Source of the DNA: an uncultured Azospirillum sp.
Lineage (GTDB): Bacteria; Pseudomonadota; Alphaproteobacteria; RF32; CAG-239
DNA length: 64,000 nt
Reading direction: 5' to 3'
NCBI GenBank assembly: GCA_900539605.1
Contig: UQCS01000007.1
Span: 1 to 64,000 of the forward strand
In this document: piece after piece, positions 44,404-52,213 of the stretch
How positions within the stretch are numbered: position 1 is the first letter of the stretch
How the letters are laid out: each line of letters starts with the position of its first letter
The notes under the pieces: model-generated
The model's input: only the letters and a program-made list of their open reading frames with translations
The model's database searches: none
What the model was told of the DNA's origin: nothing
Program-made: the position numbers and the translations under genes

Positions 44404-47400
44404 TTGAAACTGAAGTTGGGCAAAATATTAGCGTTATCCGTAAAAACAGCAGCTTTCGGCTGGTGTCTGGCTTTGAATGTTTCCGCTGCTTCGGCTCAGG
44501 AAATTACCGCCATCGACTTTAACGGCGACCTGATCGGTAAAGTTATTCCCGACGGCAAGGTTGTCAGCTTTGAAAATCAGCTGATCGGTAATATTACCGC
44601 CGACAGTTTGATTGTCAATTTTGACGGCAGCCTGATCGGCGGTGTGGTTCCACGGGGCATTGCCATCGGCAATGACAACAGGCTGCTCGGCAAAGTCAAC
44701 AATGACGGTACGGTGCGCCTGGCTACCGGAAAAATCGTCGGTAAGGTGCTGCCAAACGGTTTGGTGGTTGATGACCGCTTTTCAATTTTAGGCGCCGTTT
44801 TGTTTCCGGGACTAGTCTATTCTGACAGCGGCGAAACGGTTGGTCGATTGACCGGTGATGGACTGTATTCCAACCTTCAGGGACAAAATATCGGCTTTGT
44901 TTCTCCCGACGGCTATGCTTACCGTAAAGTCGGCAATGATTATGTTTTAGACGGCCGTCTGATTTCCTCAAAGATGGTTATCGATGCATCCGGAAAGTTT
45001 ATCGGCAGCATCGCTCCCGGCGGCAAAGTAACGGATTTTGACGGCAAGGCAATCGGCCTGATCAAAGCAAACGGCTTTGCTTATGATAATCTTGATAAAG
45101 TCATCGGCCGGATCGTCAAATCGGGATATGCTTTTGACAATAACGGAAAATATATCGGTTTTGTGACCTATAATGGTGAAGTGGTCGAAAAAAACAAAGT
45201 GATCGGCCGCCTTTTGATCGACGGCACAATTGCAAATGACAAAGGAACCGTGATCGGTTTTATGACCGATATTGCGTCTACGGTGACCGATGCCAACGGC
45301 AAATACGTCGGTCGCATTATGCCCGAAGGACGGATTGCCAAAGCACGCAATTTTATCGGTCAGATCGGGCCGCGCCAGTTGGTTTTTGGCGCTGACGGCG
45401 CCCAGATCGGGCAGTTGGTCGTTTCTGGACCGGTTTTTGATTATCGCGGAACGCTCAAAGCCCATGCTTTGAGAAACGGCCAGGTAGTGCTTTTGGAAGG
45501 AACTCCGGTCGGTTCGATTTACGGCAGCCGCGCTTCCGATTATAATGGTCGCAATATCGGCAAGACTTTTGAAAATCGGTTGGTTATCAACTCGCTGAAC
45601 CAGGTGCTCGGTGTTAACGGAATCGGTTCGGCTTACAGCAACGGCGAGGAAAAGAAGTTTTTGTCCCCGTTCGGTTATGTTTATAATGCCGACGGCGGAA
45701 TTGACGGTAATTTGCTGCCGTTGGGCGAAATTTATAATCTGAGCGGGCAACCGATCGCCTCGATTCATCCCAACGGAGAAATGATTAATAACAATGCGGC
45801 CATCAGCGGGCGTCTGACGCAATACGGTTACAGCATTGACGAGCGTAATCTGGTGTTAGGCCGAAGCATTGTAGCTGACTATGCCGTCGATGACAGCGGC
45901 AACAGTTTGGGAACTTTGGCCGATGGGAACATGTTGCTTGACAAATCTTTGAAAAATATCGCAAAGGTTTTGCCGGATGACACGGTGGTTTCCGATCTGC
46001 AAAACCCGAATGCGATGATGCCGGTAATCGGAAAGGCGCGCAATCGCCGTTTGGCACTTGACCTGCCGGGGCGGTTTATCGGGTATGTGGACAATAACGG
46101 CATTGTGCGTGATCGCGGTTCTTCAATCGTCGGCAAAGCCGGTGCCGGTGACGTGGTTTTTGACAACAACGGTTTGGTAACCGGCGGGGCGGTTGCCTAT
46201 ACACCGGTTATTGACGGTCAGTGCGAATTTGTGGGCGTGGTGGCCGGACAGGGCGAAGTCCGCAATTACCGTGAAGTTAATATGGGGCATTTGTTGTCGA
46301 ACGGTCAGGTCGCCTCGGTCAATAATTCGATTATCGGCCATGCGGTGGAAGCCGGCGTGGTCATTGACTTTAACGGCAATATTGTCGGAACGGTTGCCTC
46401 CACAGGCAAAGTGACTAATTATGCCAACCAAAATCTGGGCTGTATCAACCAGCGCGGAATGGTGCTGAACGCCAAAAATGCAATTGTCGGTAAAAAGGTG
46501 GAAGTTGCGCCGGTGATGAATTTCAACAACGTGATTATCGGACGTTCCACTTTGGACGGTACGGTGGTGAATGCGCAAAACGCCGCTATCGGTTATATTC
46601 GTCCCGACGATTCGGTAAGCTCGCGTACCGGCTTGCCGACCGGGATTTTGTTCCGTTATCGCTTTGCTTTTGACAACAATAATAAACTGACCGGCATTGT
46701 TAATGACAAAGCCGAAGTGGTTAACAGCCGCGGCGAAAAAGTCGGGATTGTCGATTTTGACGGTAATGTGCTGGTTCAGGGCGTTAAATCGGGTTATGCC
46801 TTGTATGATTTGTATATCTATGACAATAACAATTTTGTCAGCGGGTACATTACGGCTGACGGGCAGATTCTGACTCTGGGAAACCAGAACATCGGCGTCT
46901 TGACGAAAGGATTTTTGGTTGACCGGGCCGGAAAAGTCATCGGCCGCGGAAATCGTGATTTTCATATTCGTGATAATCTGAACGCCATTGTCGGTGAATT
47001 GCAGTTGGATGGCAGAGTTGTCAATTCGGATAATGAGCTGGTGGGGACGTTAGGAACTTCTGGCGACATTATTTCGGCCGGCGGCGAGGTTGTTGCCCGC
47101 GCTCGTCCGTTGCAGTTCTATGAAGCAGAAAGAAAACAGCCGATTTATGACAAAGACGGTAATGTGATCGGTTATGTTCTGCCTCAGTTACAGGCGGTTG
47201 ACAGCAAAGGGAGAGTGATCGGCCGTATCGGAACTGATAATAAGGTTTATGATAAAGACGGCAAAGTGGTCGGTTATGTTAATGCCGAAGGAAAAGTGGT
47301 TGACGCCCACGGCAACATTCTCGGCGAGGTGGTCGAAGGCGGTGACATTTTAGACGCCCGCGGCAATGTAATCGGTCAATTGAACAAGGATGGTTCTGCT

Positions 47401-48909
47401 ATCAGCGCCGACGGCTCAGTGATCGGAAATGTCAAATTGGACTGGTATGAAAAACCCCAAACGTCGCAACCGACACAATTGCCTGAAGTTGGTGCCCGTA
47501 CCGTTACCGATGTCGGACAGTTTAAGCGGTCGCTGAATATTGCCCTGACGCCGGACGGCGAATATTTGGGTGATATTATGGAAGACGGCAGCGTTGTCGA
47601 TAAAAAAGGATCGGTGATCGGCAAACTTCTGCCGGACGGCTTGGTTGTCGATGCCGAAGGGTCTTTGATTGGTATTGAAGAAGCTGCCAAAAAACAAGAT
47701 ACCGGCGAAATGTTTGTTCCGGCCGGGACCTTCGGCCAAGGCGGTGCTTACGGAACCGGAACCGGCGGTGCAAATTTGGGACCCGGCGGCGGTTTTGGTC
47801 CGGGCGAACGTTATGATCCGCAGCGTTCGGCTGCCCTGCAAACGGCACAGAATGAACGGCGGCAGGGAATGTACGTCGGTAAAATAAGTTCCGGCGTGCG
47901 TAAAGAGGCTTTCGACGGTTATCAGAAAGATTGGCAGGAACAGGGAATTGATAAAGTTATATCTTCATGGCGGGTTGATATGAGCGAGATGATACTTGCC
48001 GATAAGCCGATTCCGGCTGTTATCGCCCGTTCTATCGATACTCAGAATCCGGTACCGATTACCGCTTTTGTTGAACGCAATGTTTATGCCGAAGACGGTC
48101 GCAACATTGTTATTCCGGCCGGTAGCCGTCTGATGGGCGAGCTGGGATCAGTCGGCGGCGGTTCTGAGACTTCTTCGGAATCGGCCCGCGTGACCATCTC
48201 GTGGCAGCGTTTGATTCGTCCGGACGGCGTTCTGTTCGTCTTTCAGGGTGAAACCGGCGATGCACAAGGCCGCGGCGGTGCTTTAGGGTACCTTGACCAA
48301 CAGTTGGGCAAAAAATATTCAATGCCGATTATTACAACTCTGTTAACCAGTGCTACCAGTTATATGATGGCTACCGATGAGGAAGATAATGGTTCCGAAA
48401 CCGAAACTTCGCGCCAGCAGGCTGCGAACGATGCCCGTCAAAACTTCATTGATCAGATGAATCAGATTTTTGAACAGATTTTGGCCGACAAGACCAACAT
48501 TCGTCCGCTCACTTATATTCCGGCCGGCACACGTATCATTGTCTATCCGAAAGTGGATCTGTGGCTGCGTACCGCAGAACGTGATGCCGAGGCTTCAACC
48601 AACATGAAAAAGAAAGACGTGCTGATTGATGATAAGGAAGCTCAGGATCGTATTGCGACTCAGGCTGCCGAACGTCGTATCAAACAGGCAACCGGTGGTG
48701 GCGGTTCGGCTTCTTCGCAAGTTGTTTACGAATCTGAAAAAGCTCAGGTTCAGCCGGTTCTGCTGGAAGAAAATTCCGGTGCCAAATCTGGTCGGACGCC
48801 GGCTTCATCGGTTGGTGCAACACCGCCGCCGCCGCCGAGCATGGGCGGTACCCCGGTGTCGACAGGCTCTTCTTCGGGGTCCGGAAGCGGCGTACCGCAG
48901 TTGTTTTAA
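44404..48909 (+). CDS. VirB10-like core protein with giant repeat N-terminus, 1501 residues
   Basis: It starts at TTG 44404 behind CGGAGGAAC. A signal peptide (SVKTAAFGWCLALNVSAASA) is followed by about 1050 residues of the same ~17-residue repeat as the upstream protein, in a more degenerate form (DFNGDLIGKVIPDGKVVSF). A glycine-rich linker (GAYGTGTGGANLGPGGGFG) follows near residue 1120. The VirB10/TrbI domain comes next: IPAVIARSIDTQNPVPITAF, AEDGRNIVIPAGSRLMGELG, ITTLLTSATSYMMA as the pore-helix region, and TNIRPLTYIPAGTRIIVYPK. The last ~70 residues are disordered and proline/serine-rich. VirB10 spans both membranes and forms the outer-membrane channel. No N-terminal membrane anchor other than the signal peptide is evident, unlike usual VirB10. 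Overall design recalls CagY of Helicobacter. Confidence 0.85.
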   Translation: MKLKLGKILALSVKTAAFGWCLALNVSAASAQEITAIDFNGDLIGKVIPDGKVVSFENQLIGNITADSLIVNFDGSLIGGVVPRGIAIGNDNRLLGKVNNDGTVRLATGKIVGKVLPNGLVVDDRFSILGAVLFPGLVYSDSGETVGRLTGDGLYSNLQGQNIGFVSPDGYAYRKVGNDYVLDGRLISSKMVIDASGKFIGSIAPGGKVTDFDGKAIGLIKANGFAYDNLDKVIGRIVKSGYAFDNNGKYIGFVTYNGEVVEKNKVIGRLLIDGTIANDKGTVIGFMTDIASTVTDANGKYVGRIMPEGRIAKARNFIGQIGPRQLVFGADGAQIGQLVVSGPVFDYRGTLKAHALRNGQVVLLEGTPVGSIYGSRASDYNGRNIGKTFENRLVINSLNQVLGVNGIGSAYSNGEEKKFLSPFGYVYNADGGIDGNLLPLGEIYNLSGQPIASIHPNGEMINNNAAISGRLTQYGYSIDERNLVLGRSIVADYAVDDSGNSLGTLADGNMLLDKSLKNIAKVLPDDTVVSDLQNPNAMMPVIGKARNRRLALDLPGRFIGYVDNNGIVRDRGSSIVGKAGAGDVVFDNNGLVTGGAVAYTPVIDGQCEFVGVVAGQGEVRNYREVNMGHLLSNGQVASVNNSIIGHAVEAGVVIDFNGNIVGTVASTGKVTNYANQNLGCINQRGMVLNAKNAIVGKKVEVAPVMNFNNVIIGRSTLDGTVVNAQNAAIGYIRPDDSVSSRTGLPTGILFRYRFAFDNNNKLTGIVNDKAEVVNSRGEKVGIVDFDGNVLVQGVKSGYALYDLYIYDNNNFVSGYITADGQILTLGNQNIGVLTKGFLVDRAGKVIGRGNRDFHIRDNLNAIVGELQLDGRVVNSDNELVGTLGTSGDIISAGGEVVARARPLQFYEAERKQPIYDKDGNVIGYVLPQLQAVDSKGRVIGRIGTDNKVYDKDGKVVGYVNAEGKVVDAHGNILGEVVEGGDILDARGNVIGQLNKDGSAISADGSVIGNVKLDWYEKPQTSQPTQLPEVGARTVTDVGQFKRSLNIALTPDGEYLGDIMEDGSVVDKKGSVIGKLLPDGLVVDAEGSLIGIEEAAKKQDTGEMFVPAGTFGQGGAYGTGTGGANLGPGGGFGPGERYDPQRSAALQTAQNERRQGMYVGKISSGVRKEAFDGYQKDWQEQGIDKVISSWRVDMSEMILADKPIPAVIARSIDTQNPVPITAFVERNVYAEDGRNIVIPAGSRLMGELGSVGGGSETSSESARVTISWQRLIRPDGVLFVFQGETGDAQGRGGALGYLDQQLGKKYSMPIITTLLTSATSYMMATDEEDNGSETETSRQQAANDARQNFIDQMNQIFEQILADKTNIRPLTYIPAGTRIIVYPKVDLWLRTAERDAEASTNMKKKDVLIDDKEAQDRIATQAAERRIKQATGGGGSASSQVVYESEKAQVQPVLLEENSGAKSGRTPASSVGATPPPPPSMGGTPVSTGSSSGSGSGVPQLF

Positions 48910-48918
48910 GGAGGTAAT

Positions 48919-49887
48919 ATGAGTTTTGAAGTATTGGAATCTGTCTTACGTCCGCTTTCATACTGGTATAACCAGGAGAATATTGAAGAAGTTGCGATTA
49001 ACCGCGCGGGGCAGGTATGGCTGCGCCTACGCGGTAAACGCGCCTATCCTTGGGTAATGTACAAAGATGAAAAATTGACCAAAGAATATTTGACCGATTT
49101 GCTCTATATTGTCGCCAATACTTATGAAATTCCGTTTGATCCGATCGCCGGCAGTCCGGTGGTATATGCCAGTATTCCGGGAGAACACCGTTTTTCTGCC
49201 ATTTGCGGCAAAAACGTGATGTATGATGAAGAAGACTTAACCGGCGGTATAGCCCTGACAATTCGTGTGCATAGCGACGATGTGGCGTTCGGGTTGGGGG
49301 ATTACGGGCTTAAGCAAGGGGAAAAGCTGCATCAGATCAATCCGTTGAAAAGCATTAAAGATCCGGAAGACCCGTATGAACGTCTGCTGCTAAGTATTAA
49401 ACGCGGCGATCATATTCTGGTCAGTGGTGCGACTTCTACCGGCAAAACCACCTTTTTGAACAATTTGCTGAAGATTTTGGATATTCATAAACGGATCATC
49501 ACGATTGAAGATACGCGCGAACTGCTGGTACCCCATCCCAACCGGGCGCATATCGTGATGTCTCGTACCGAGCAGACCAACCAATTTGACTATGCCAAAA
49601 TTATTGACTTGGTGGTTCGTTTTACGCCCGATGCGATTATCGGCGGTGAAATTTCCACCAGCAACGCCGGCGCGTTGTGGGAGTTGATGGGATCCGGACA
49701 TGATAACTGTCTGGCTACGATTCACGCCGAGAGTTCGACGGCGGCTTACGAAGCTTTTGTTGATCGTATTTTACATACTTATCCGACTATGGATCGTAAG
49801 AAGACAATTGAAGAGATGCATCATAAGCTCAGGGTTGTCCAGATAAACCGTGACGGTAACCTTCGTGCAGTGACTGAAGTCACCTAA
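48919..49887 (+). CDS. virB11: VirB11 family T4SS ATPase
   Basis: 322 residues, a typical VirB11. The N-terminal domain includes EEVAINRAGQVWLRLRGKR. The RecA-like core has Walker A GATSTGKTT at 170-178, the Asp box TIEDTRELLV, the Walker B region PDAIIGGEIS at about 238-246 and the His box CLATIHAESS. The hexameric ATPase docks on VirB4 and switches the machine between pilus building and substrate transfer. A perfect AAGGAGGTAAT Shine-Dalgarno lies before the ATG, 9 bases after the VirB10 gene. It is the last gene of the T4SS operon. Confidence 0.96.
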   Translation: MSFEVLESVLRPLSYWYNQENIEEVAINRAGQVWLRLRGKRAYPWVMYKDEKLTKEYLTDLLYIVANTYEIPFDPIAGSPVVYASIPGEHRFSAICGKNVMYDEEDLTGGIALTIRVHSDDVAFGLGDYGLKQGEKLHQINPLKSIKDPEDPYERLLLSIKRGDHILVSGATSTGKTTFLNNLLKILDIHKRIITIEDTRELLVPHPNRAHIVMSRTEQTNQFDYAKIIDLVVRFTPDAIIGGEISTSNAGALWELMGSGHDNCLATIHAESSTAAYEAFVDRILHTYPTMDRKKTIEEMHHKLRVVQINRDGNLRAVTEVT

Positions 49888-49902
49888 ATTTGATCAACTG
49901 AG

Positions 49903-49944
49903 AAAAAGGGCTGTAAAACGGCTCTTTTTTGTTACAAGAGCCGT
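49903..49944 (+). terminator. T4SS operon terminator overlapping a competing hairpin
   Basis: Stem 1: AGGGCTG (49907-49913) with CGGCTCT (49919-49925), then a T-run to 49930. Stem 2: ACGGCTCTT (49918-49926) with AAGAGCCGT (49936-49944), a perfect 9-bp pairing. The two share bases and cannot coexist. Stem 1 contains two G-U pairs and is weak. Confidence 0.6.
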
Positions 49945-50507
49945 ATGCCGAGAGTGGTATCGTAATTGAACCGATGATACGGACAGACAATTGTCCGAGC
50001 GACTGAAGTGCCTTAGGTTGCCTGAGGCGTTTGCCATAAGATCTTACGCCCGTTATAAGTACTTTTGAATCTGATTGAAGATGCATTTTTTGTTATGTAA
50101 ACATAAGTTATAAACAACTATTATTAATCATTTTAAAAATTTTATTTCGTTTTATCGGACATTAACTTATACAACAAAATGGGGATATTATTTTTTTATT
50201 CAACCACTAATTATTTGTATTAACGCTTAATTATGCTTCGGGGATAAAAACCTCATAAAGGATACCAGGCGTTTCTTTTAAGCCCTCTTTAGCTGCTAAC
50301 CGTTGCTACGCGCCGTTTTGAACAATAAAAGCGGTTGCTTTTACAATTGTTTTTCGTTAATTTTAAAACACCAGCGCGAACATAGCTGTAGCATCCGTAA
50401 GGATGCGGAGCCGTAGAAAGCTCTAGCATAACCGGTATAGGATATAATACCGCAAGAACTGACGGAACTTTTTGATTTCGGATAGTTCGTATATCCCCTG
50501 CCACCAC

Positions 50508-50600
50508 GGTCGGGGAGCCTTGAGTGTATGTTCAGAAACCAAATTGGTTTTAAAGGTTCAAGGGATCATAGTTATGCATGATGTTTCTACCTCTCCGACC
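50508..50600 (+). promoter_or_regulatory. Candidate three-way-junction RNA in the leader of the XRE gene
   Basis: P1: GGTCGGGGAG (50508-50517) with CTCTCCGACC (50591-50600), 10 bp. P2: CCTTGA (50518-50523) with TCAAGG (50558-50563), capped by the palindrome at 50536-50550 (AAACCAAATTGGTTT). P3: ATCAT (50565-50569) with ATGAT (50578-50582). It ends 78 bases before the ATG at 50679. It matches no riboswitch I know. Confidence 0.5.
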
Positions 50601-50678
50601 ACCTTCTGCAGTTTAAGTTTTAGACAAAAAACTACGGAAGTGGTCAAATTTTATCTTTTAAAATTTGAGGAGCAGAAC

Positions 50679-51026
50679 ATGACTTACGTGACTAAGAACT
50701 ACCGTGCCCGCACTCCAAACAATCAACCAAATCCGATAGACGTTTTTATAGGCAGCAGAATTCGCCATTTTCGTAAACTGCGTCGTATCAGTCAGGTTGA
50801 GTTGGCTGCATCAGTGGGAACAACTTTTCAACAAATACAAAAATATGAGAATGGAAGCAACCGGGTTTCCGGCAGCCGCTTATGGATGATCAGTCAATCG
50901 CTGGAAGTGCCGGTCGCCCTTTTCTTTGAAGGGATAAACAGCAGAATCGGCCGTACGGCGGCAAGAGTGATCTCCGGAAACGCCGAAGCTCAGTACCGTC
51001 CGCCGGCTCAGTTCATACCCATTTGA
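50679..51026 (+). CDS. XRE-family transcriptional regulator
   Basis: 115 residues from the ATG at 50679, which follows GAGGAGCAGAAC. The helix-turn-helix is clear: VFIGSRIRHFRKLRRISQVE, then LAASVGTTFQQIQKYENGSN and LWMISQSLEVPVALFFEGI. The motif TFQQIQKYE..NR is characteristic of a common alphaproteobacterial XRE subfamily. No other domain is present. It stands alone between two non-coding regions with RNA-like structure, directly after the T4SS operon, so it is a candidate local regulator. In-frame upstream codons exist, but they would run through the structured leader. Confidence 0.9.
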   Translation: MTYVTKNYRARTPNNQPNPIDVFIGSRIRHFRKLRRISQVELAASVGTTFQQIQKYENGSNRVSGSRLWMISQSLEVPVALFFEGINSRIGRTAARVISGNAEAQYRPPAQFIPI

Positions 51027-51073
51027 TCAGATCGTCCGGACAATATGATTGACAAGTGAACTGATCGGGTTGT

Positions 51074-51103
51074 TTGACATGATAAAACACATTGGACAAT
51101 ATG
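51074..51103 (+). promoter_or_regulatory. Candidate promoter of the 51.1 kb RNA
   Basis: A perfect TTGACA (51074-51079), a 17-base spacer and CAATAT (51097-51102). GGACAATATGA occurs twice nearby (about 51037 and 51094), once overlapping the -10, and may be an operator pair. Confidence 0.55.
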
Positions 51104-51109
51104 AAAACG

Positions 51110-51313
51110 ATCAGTATGCCTGTCCGCCTTTCCTAAAGGCCGTCAGGCGATAAGTTTCAGCATATATTATTACCTTGCCGTAACAGTGCAATTTGCCTGC
51201 TTACAGCCGTTATAGGCGAGAATCGGTGATCTTTGAGGATACTGCAAAGCCAACGGTATGGTAAGGATATATTATTCCGACAAAAACACTCCCTTGAACG
51301 GGGAGTGTTTTTT
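51110..51313 (+). ncRNA. Candidate structured small RNA of ~200 nt
   Basis: A promoter-like sequence, three folded elements and an intrinsic terminator occur in order without a coding frame. Hairpin 1 is GCCTG...CAGGC (51118-51148) with the inner pair GCCTTT/AAAGGC. The main stem is 51162-51181 with 51253-51272, where 18 of 20 positions pair including two G-U. Inside it are CAGT/ACTG and TTGCCT/AGGCGA. It does not match tmRNA, SRP RNA or RNase P signatures; a 6S-like role is not excluded. Confidence 0.55.
51285..51313 (+). terminator. Intrinsic terminator of the candidate RNA
   Basis: AACACTCCC (51285-51293) and GGGAGTGTT (51301-51309), loop of 7, then T-run. A perfect stem, with no gene directly upstream on this strand except the XRE gene 260 bases away. 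Confidence 0.85.
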
Positions 51314-51327
51314 ATTAGTTGCCTTAC

Positions 51328-51449
51328 AAAAAACTCCGAGTTTACTCGGGGCTGAATGCCAGGGTGTCGTTAGACACAGCGCTATGCCTTTGAACGCGGT
51401 CAAACCGTCAGGCTTTTAGATGATTAGAACCCTCAGTTTATTGAGAGCA
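51328..51449 (-). repeat. Structured repeat A, copy 2, in the 3' region of the 51471 gene
   Basis: On the minus strand it reads CTCAATAAACTGAG hairpin, GGTTCTAATCATC, CCTGACGGTTTGACCGCG, TTCAAAGGC, GGCATTCAG, then CCGAGTAAACTCGG and a T-run. This is the same order as the copy at 13118-13242, with base changes that keep the hairpins. It probably acts as the terminator of the minus-strand operon. Confidence 0.75.
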
Positions 51450-51470
51450 TCTATCTCTGATATTGAGCAG

Positions 51471-52199
51471 CTATTGCAACGGCGGGATATTGAGTTGTGC
51501 AATCTCGCCGGGACGAATTTTTATACTTGAGTACCGCATATTACCGGTCTCAATCATAAAACGTTGACGTCCGGTCAGCTGAGCGGCCAAATCGTAAAAA
51601 TCGCGGCCGTTCAGATCCTGACGTTGCGGATTCATGATATATAAGACGCAACCCTGAGTTTTTTCGGCAACACCGCAACGCGCGCGTCCCCGCGGTACTT
51701 CGGAATTGATAACAACCCCCTGAAGACCGTTTTGAACAGTCGTTGGGCCGCTGAGAAAGATTTTTGCAAATAAGATGCCGAACAATAAAAACACGGCAGC
51801 GGTGACGAAAACGGCAAACCCCGTATAGAGGTCGCCGACAATCATCCGGTCTTTCCAGCTTGGCTGGACGGGGGTTATATCTTCGTCGCGAATGAAATTG
51901 CGTTCAAAATTGTTTTGTTGCAAACGGGAATCCTGCTGCAAAGTCGGCAGATTGTCGCCGTCAAGAAAAGCGTCCAAGCTGAAAGCGTCAACCTTTTGCG
52001 GTTCTGGCGTTGTTATGGTAGCGGTTGTCGGGGCCGGAACCACGGTTGTCTGAACCGGTCTCGAAGCTGTATTCTCAATCGCTTTAGACGGAACCGAAAG
52101 CGTATCGGCACCGGTTGCTGGGCGTTTGATCGGCCGCTTGACTTTTTTCAGTTTATGACGGACGGGAGCGCCACCGGAAGTATTATTCGGATTGTTCAT
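51471..52199 (-). CDS. Bitopic membrane protein of the accessory operon
   Basis: 242 residues, family not recognised. A basic cytosolic start (RHKLKKVKRPIKRP) is followed by ~80 disordered proline/threonine-rich residues. One membrane helix (GFAVFVTAAVFLLFGILFAKI) is followed by a periplasmic domain of ~85 residues with two cysteines (GRARCGVAEKTQGCVLYIMN). That domain reads like a small beta domain ending in LNIPPL. The layout (type II topology, small periplasmic domain) recalls PilO/GspC-like clamp proteins that touch a secretin, and the upstream gene encodes a secretin-like lipoprotein 14 bases away. AAAGGAGATAGGGAA precedes the ATG. Confidence 0.75.
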   Translation of the reverse strand: MNNPNNTSGGAPVRHKLKKVKRPIKRPATGADTLSVPSKAIENTASRPVQTTVVPAPTTATITTPEPQKVDAFSLDAFLDGDNLPTLQQDSRLQQNNFERNFIRDEDITPVQPSWKDRMIVGDLYTGFAVFVTAAVFLLFGILFAKIFLSGPTTVQNGLQGVVINSEVPRGRARCGVAEKTQGCVLYIMNPQRQDLNGRDFYDLAAQLTGRQRFMIETGNMRYSSIKIRPGEIAQLNIPPLQ

Positions 52200-52213
52200 T
52201 TCCCTATCTCCTT

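Larger units (their letters stand above)
49888..50678. other. 791-bp non-coding region between virB11 and the XRE gene
   Basis: No convincing gene. Besides the terminator it contains a chain of small hairpins (CGGACA-GACAAT-TGTCCG near 49980; GCCTTAGG-TTG-CCTGAGGC near 50011). A very A/T-rich 150-bp stretch follows (50090-50250), with the palindrome TTATGTAAACATAA and inverted copies of ACTTATA/TATAAGT. A GCATCC-GTAA-GGATGC hairpin lies near 50390 and a three-way-junction candidate at 50508-50600. It probably includes the promoter and leader of the XRE gene. Confidence 0.5.

Noticed and set aside
40337..48909. One VirB10 gene broken in two by a frameshift or stop
   Set aside because: Each part has its own well-placed ribosome-binding site and its own N-terminal membrane anchor or signal peptide.
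24679..49887. Dot/Icm (type IVB) secretion system
   Set aside because: The repeat-plus-VirB10 protein recalls DotG, but VirB3-VirB4 adjacency, VirB7-VirB8-VirB9 and VirB11 order and motifs fit a VirB-type system; no DotA, DotL or IcmF-like gene was seen.
50583..50590. Purine-riboswitch-like TTTCTAC in the XRE leader
   Set aside because: The surrounding stems do not give the purine aptamer arrangement; chance match.
51110..51313. tmRNA or SRP RNA
   Set aside because: No tag-peptide frame, no tRNA-like end and no SRP tetraloop motif; kept only as an unnamed RNA candidate.
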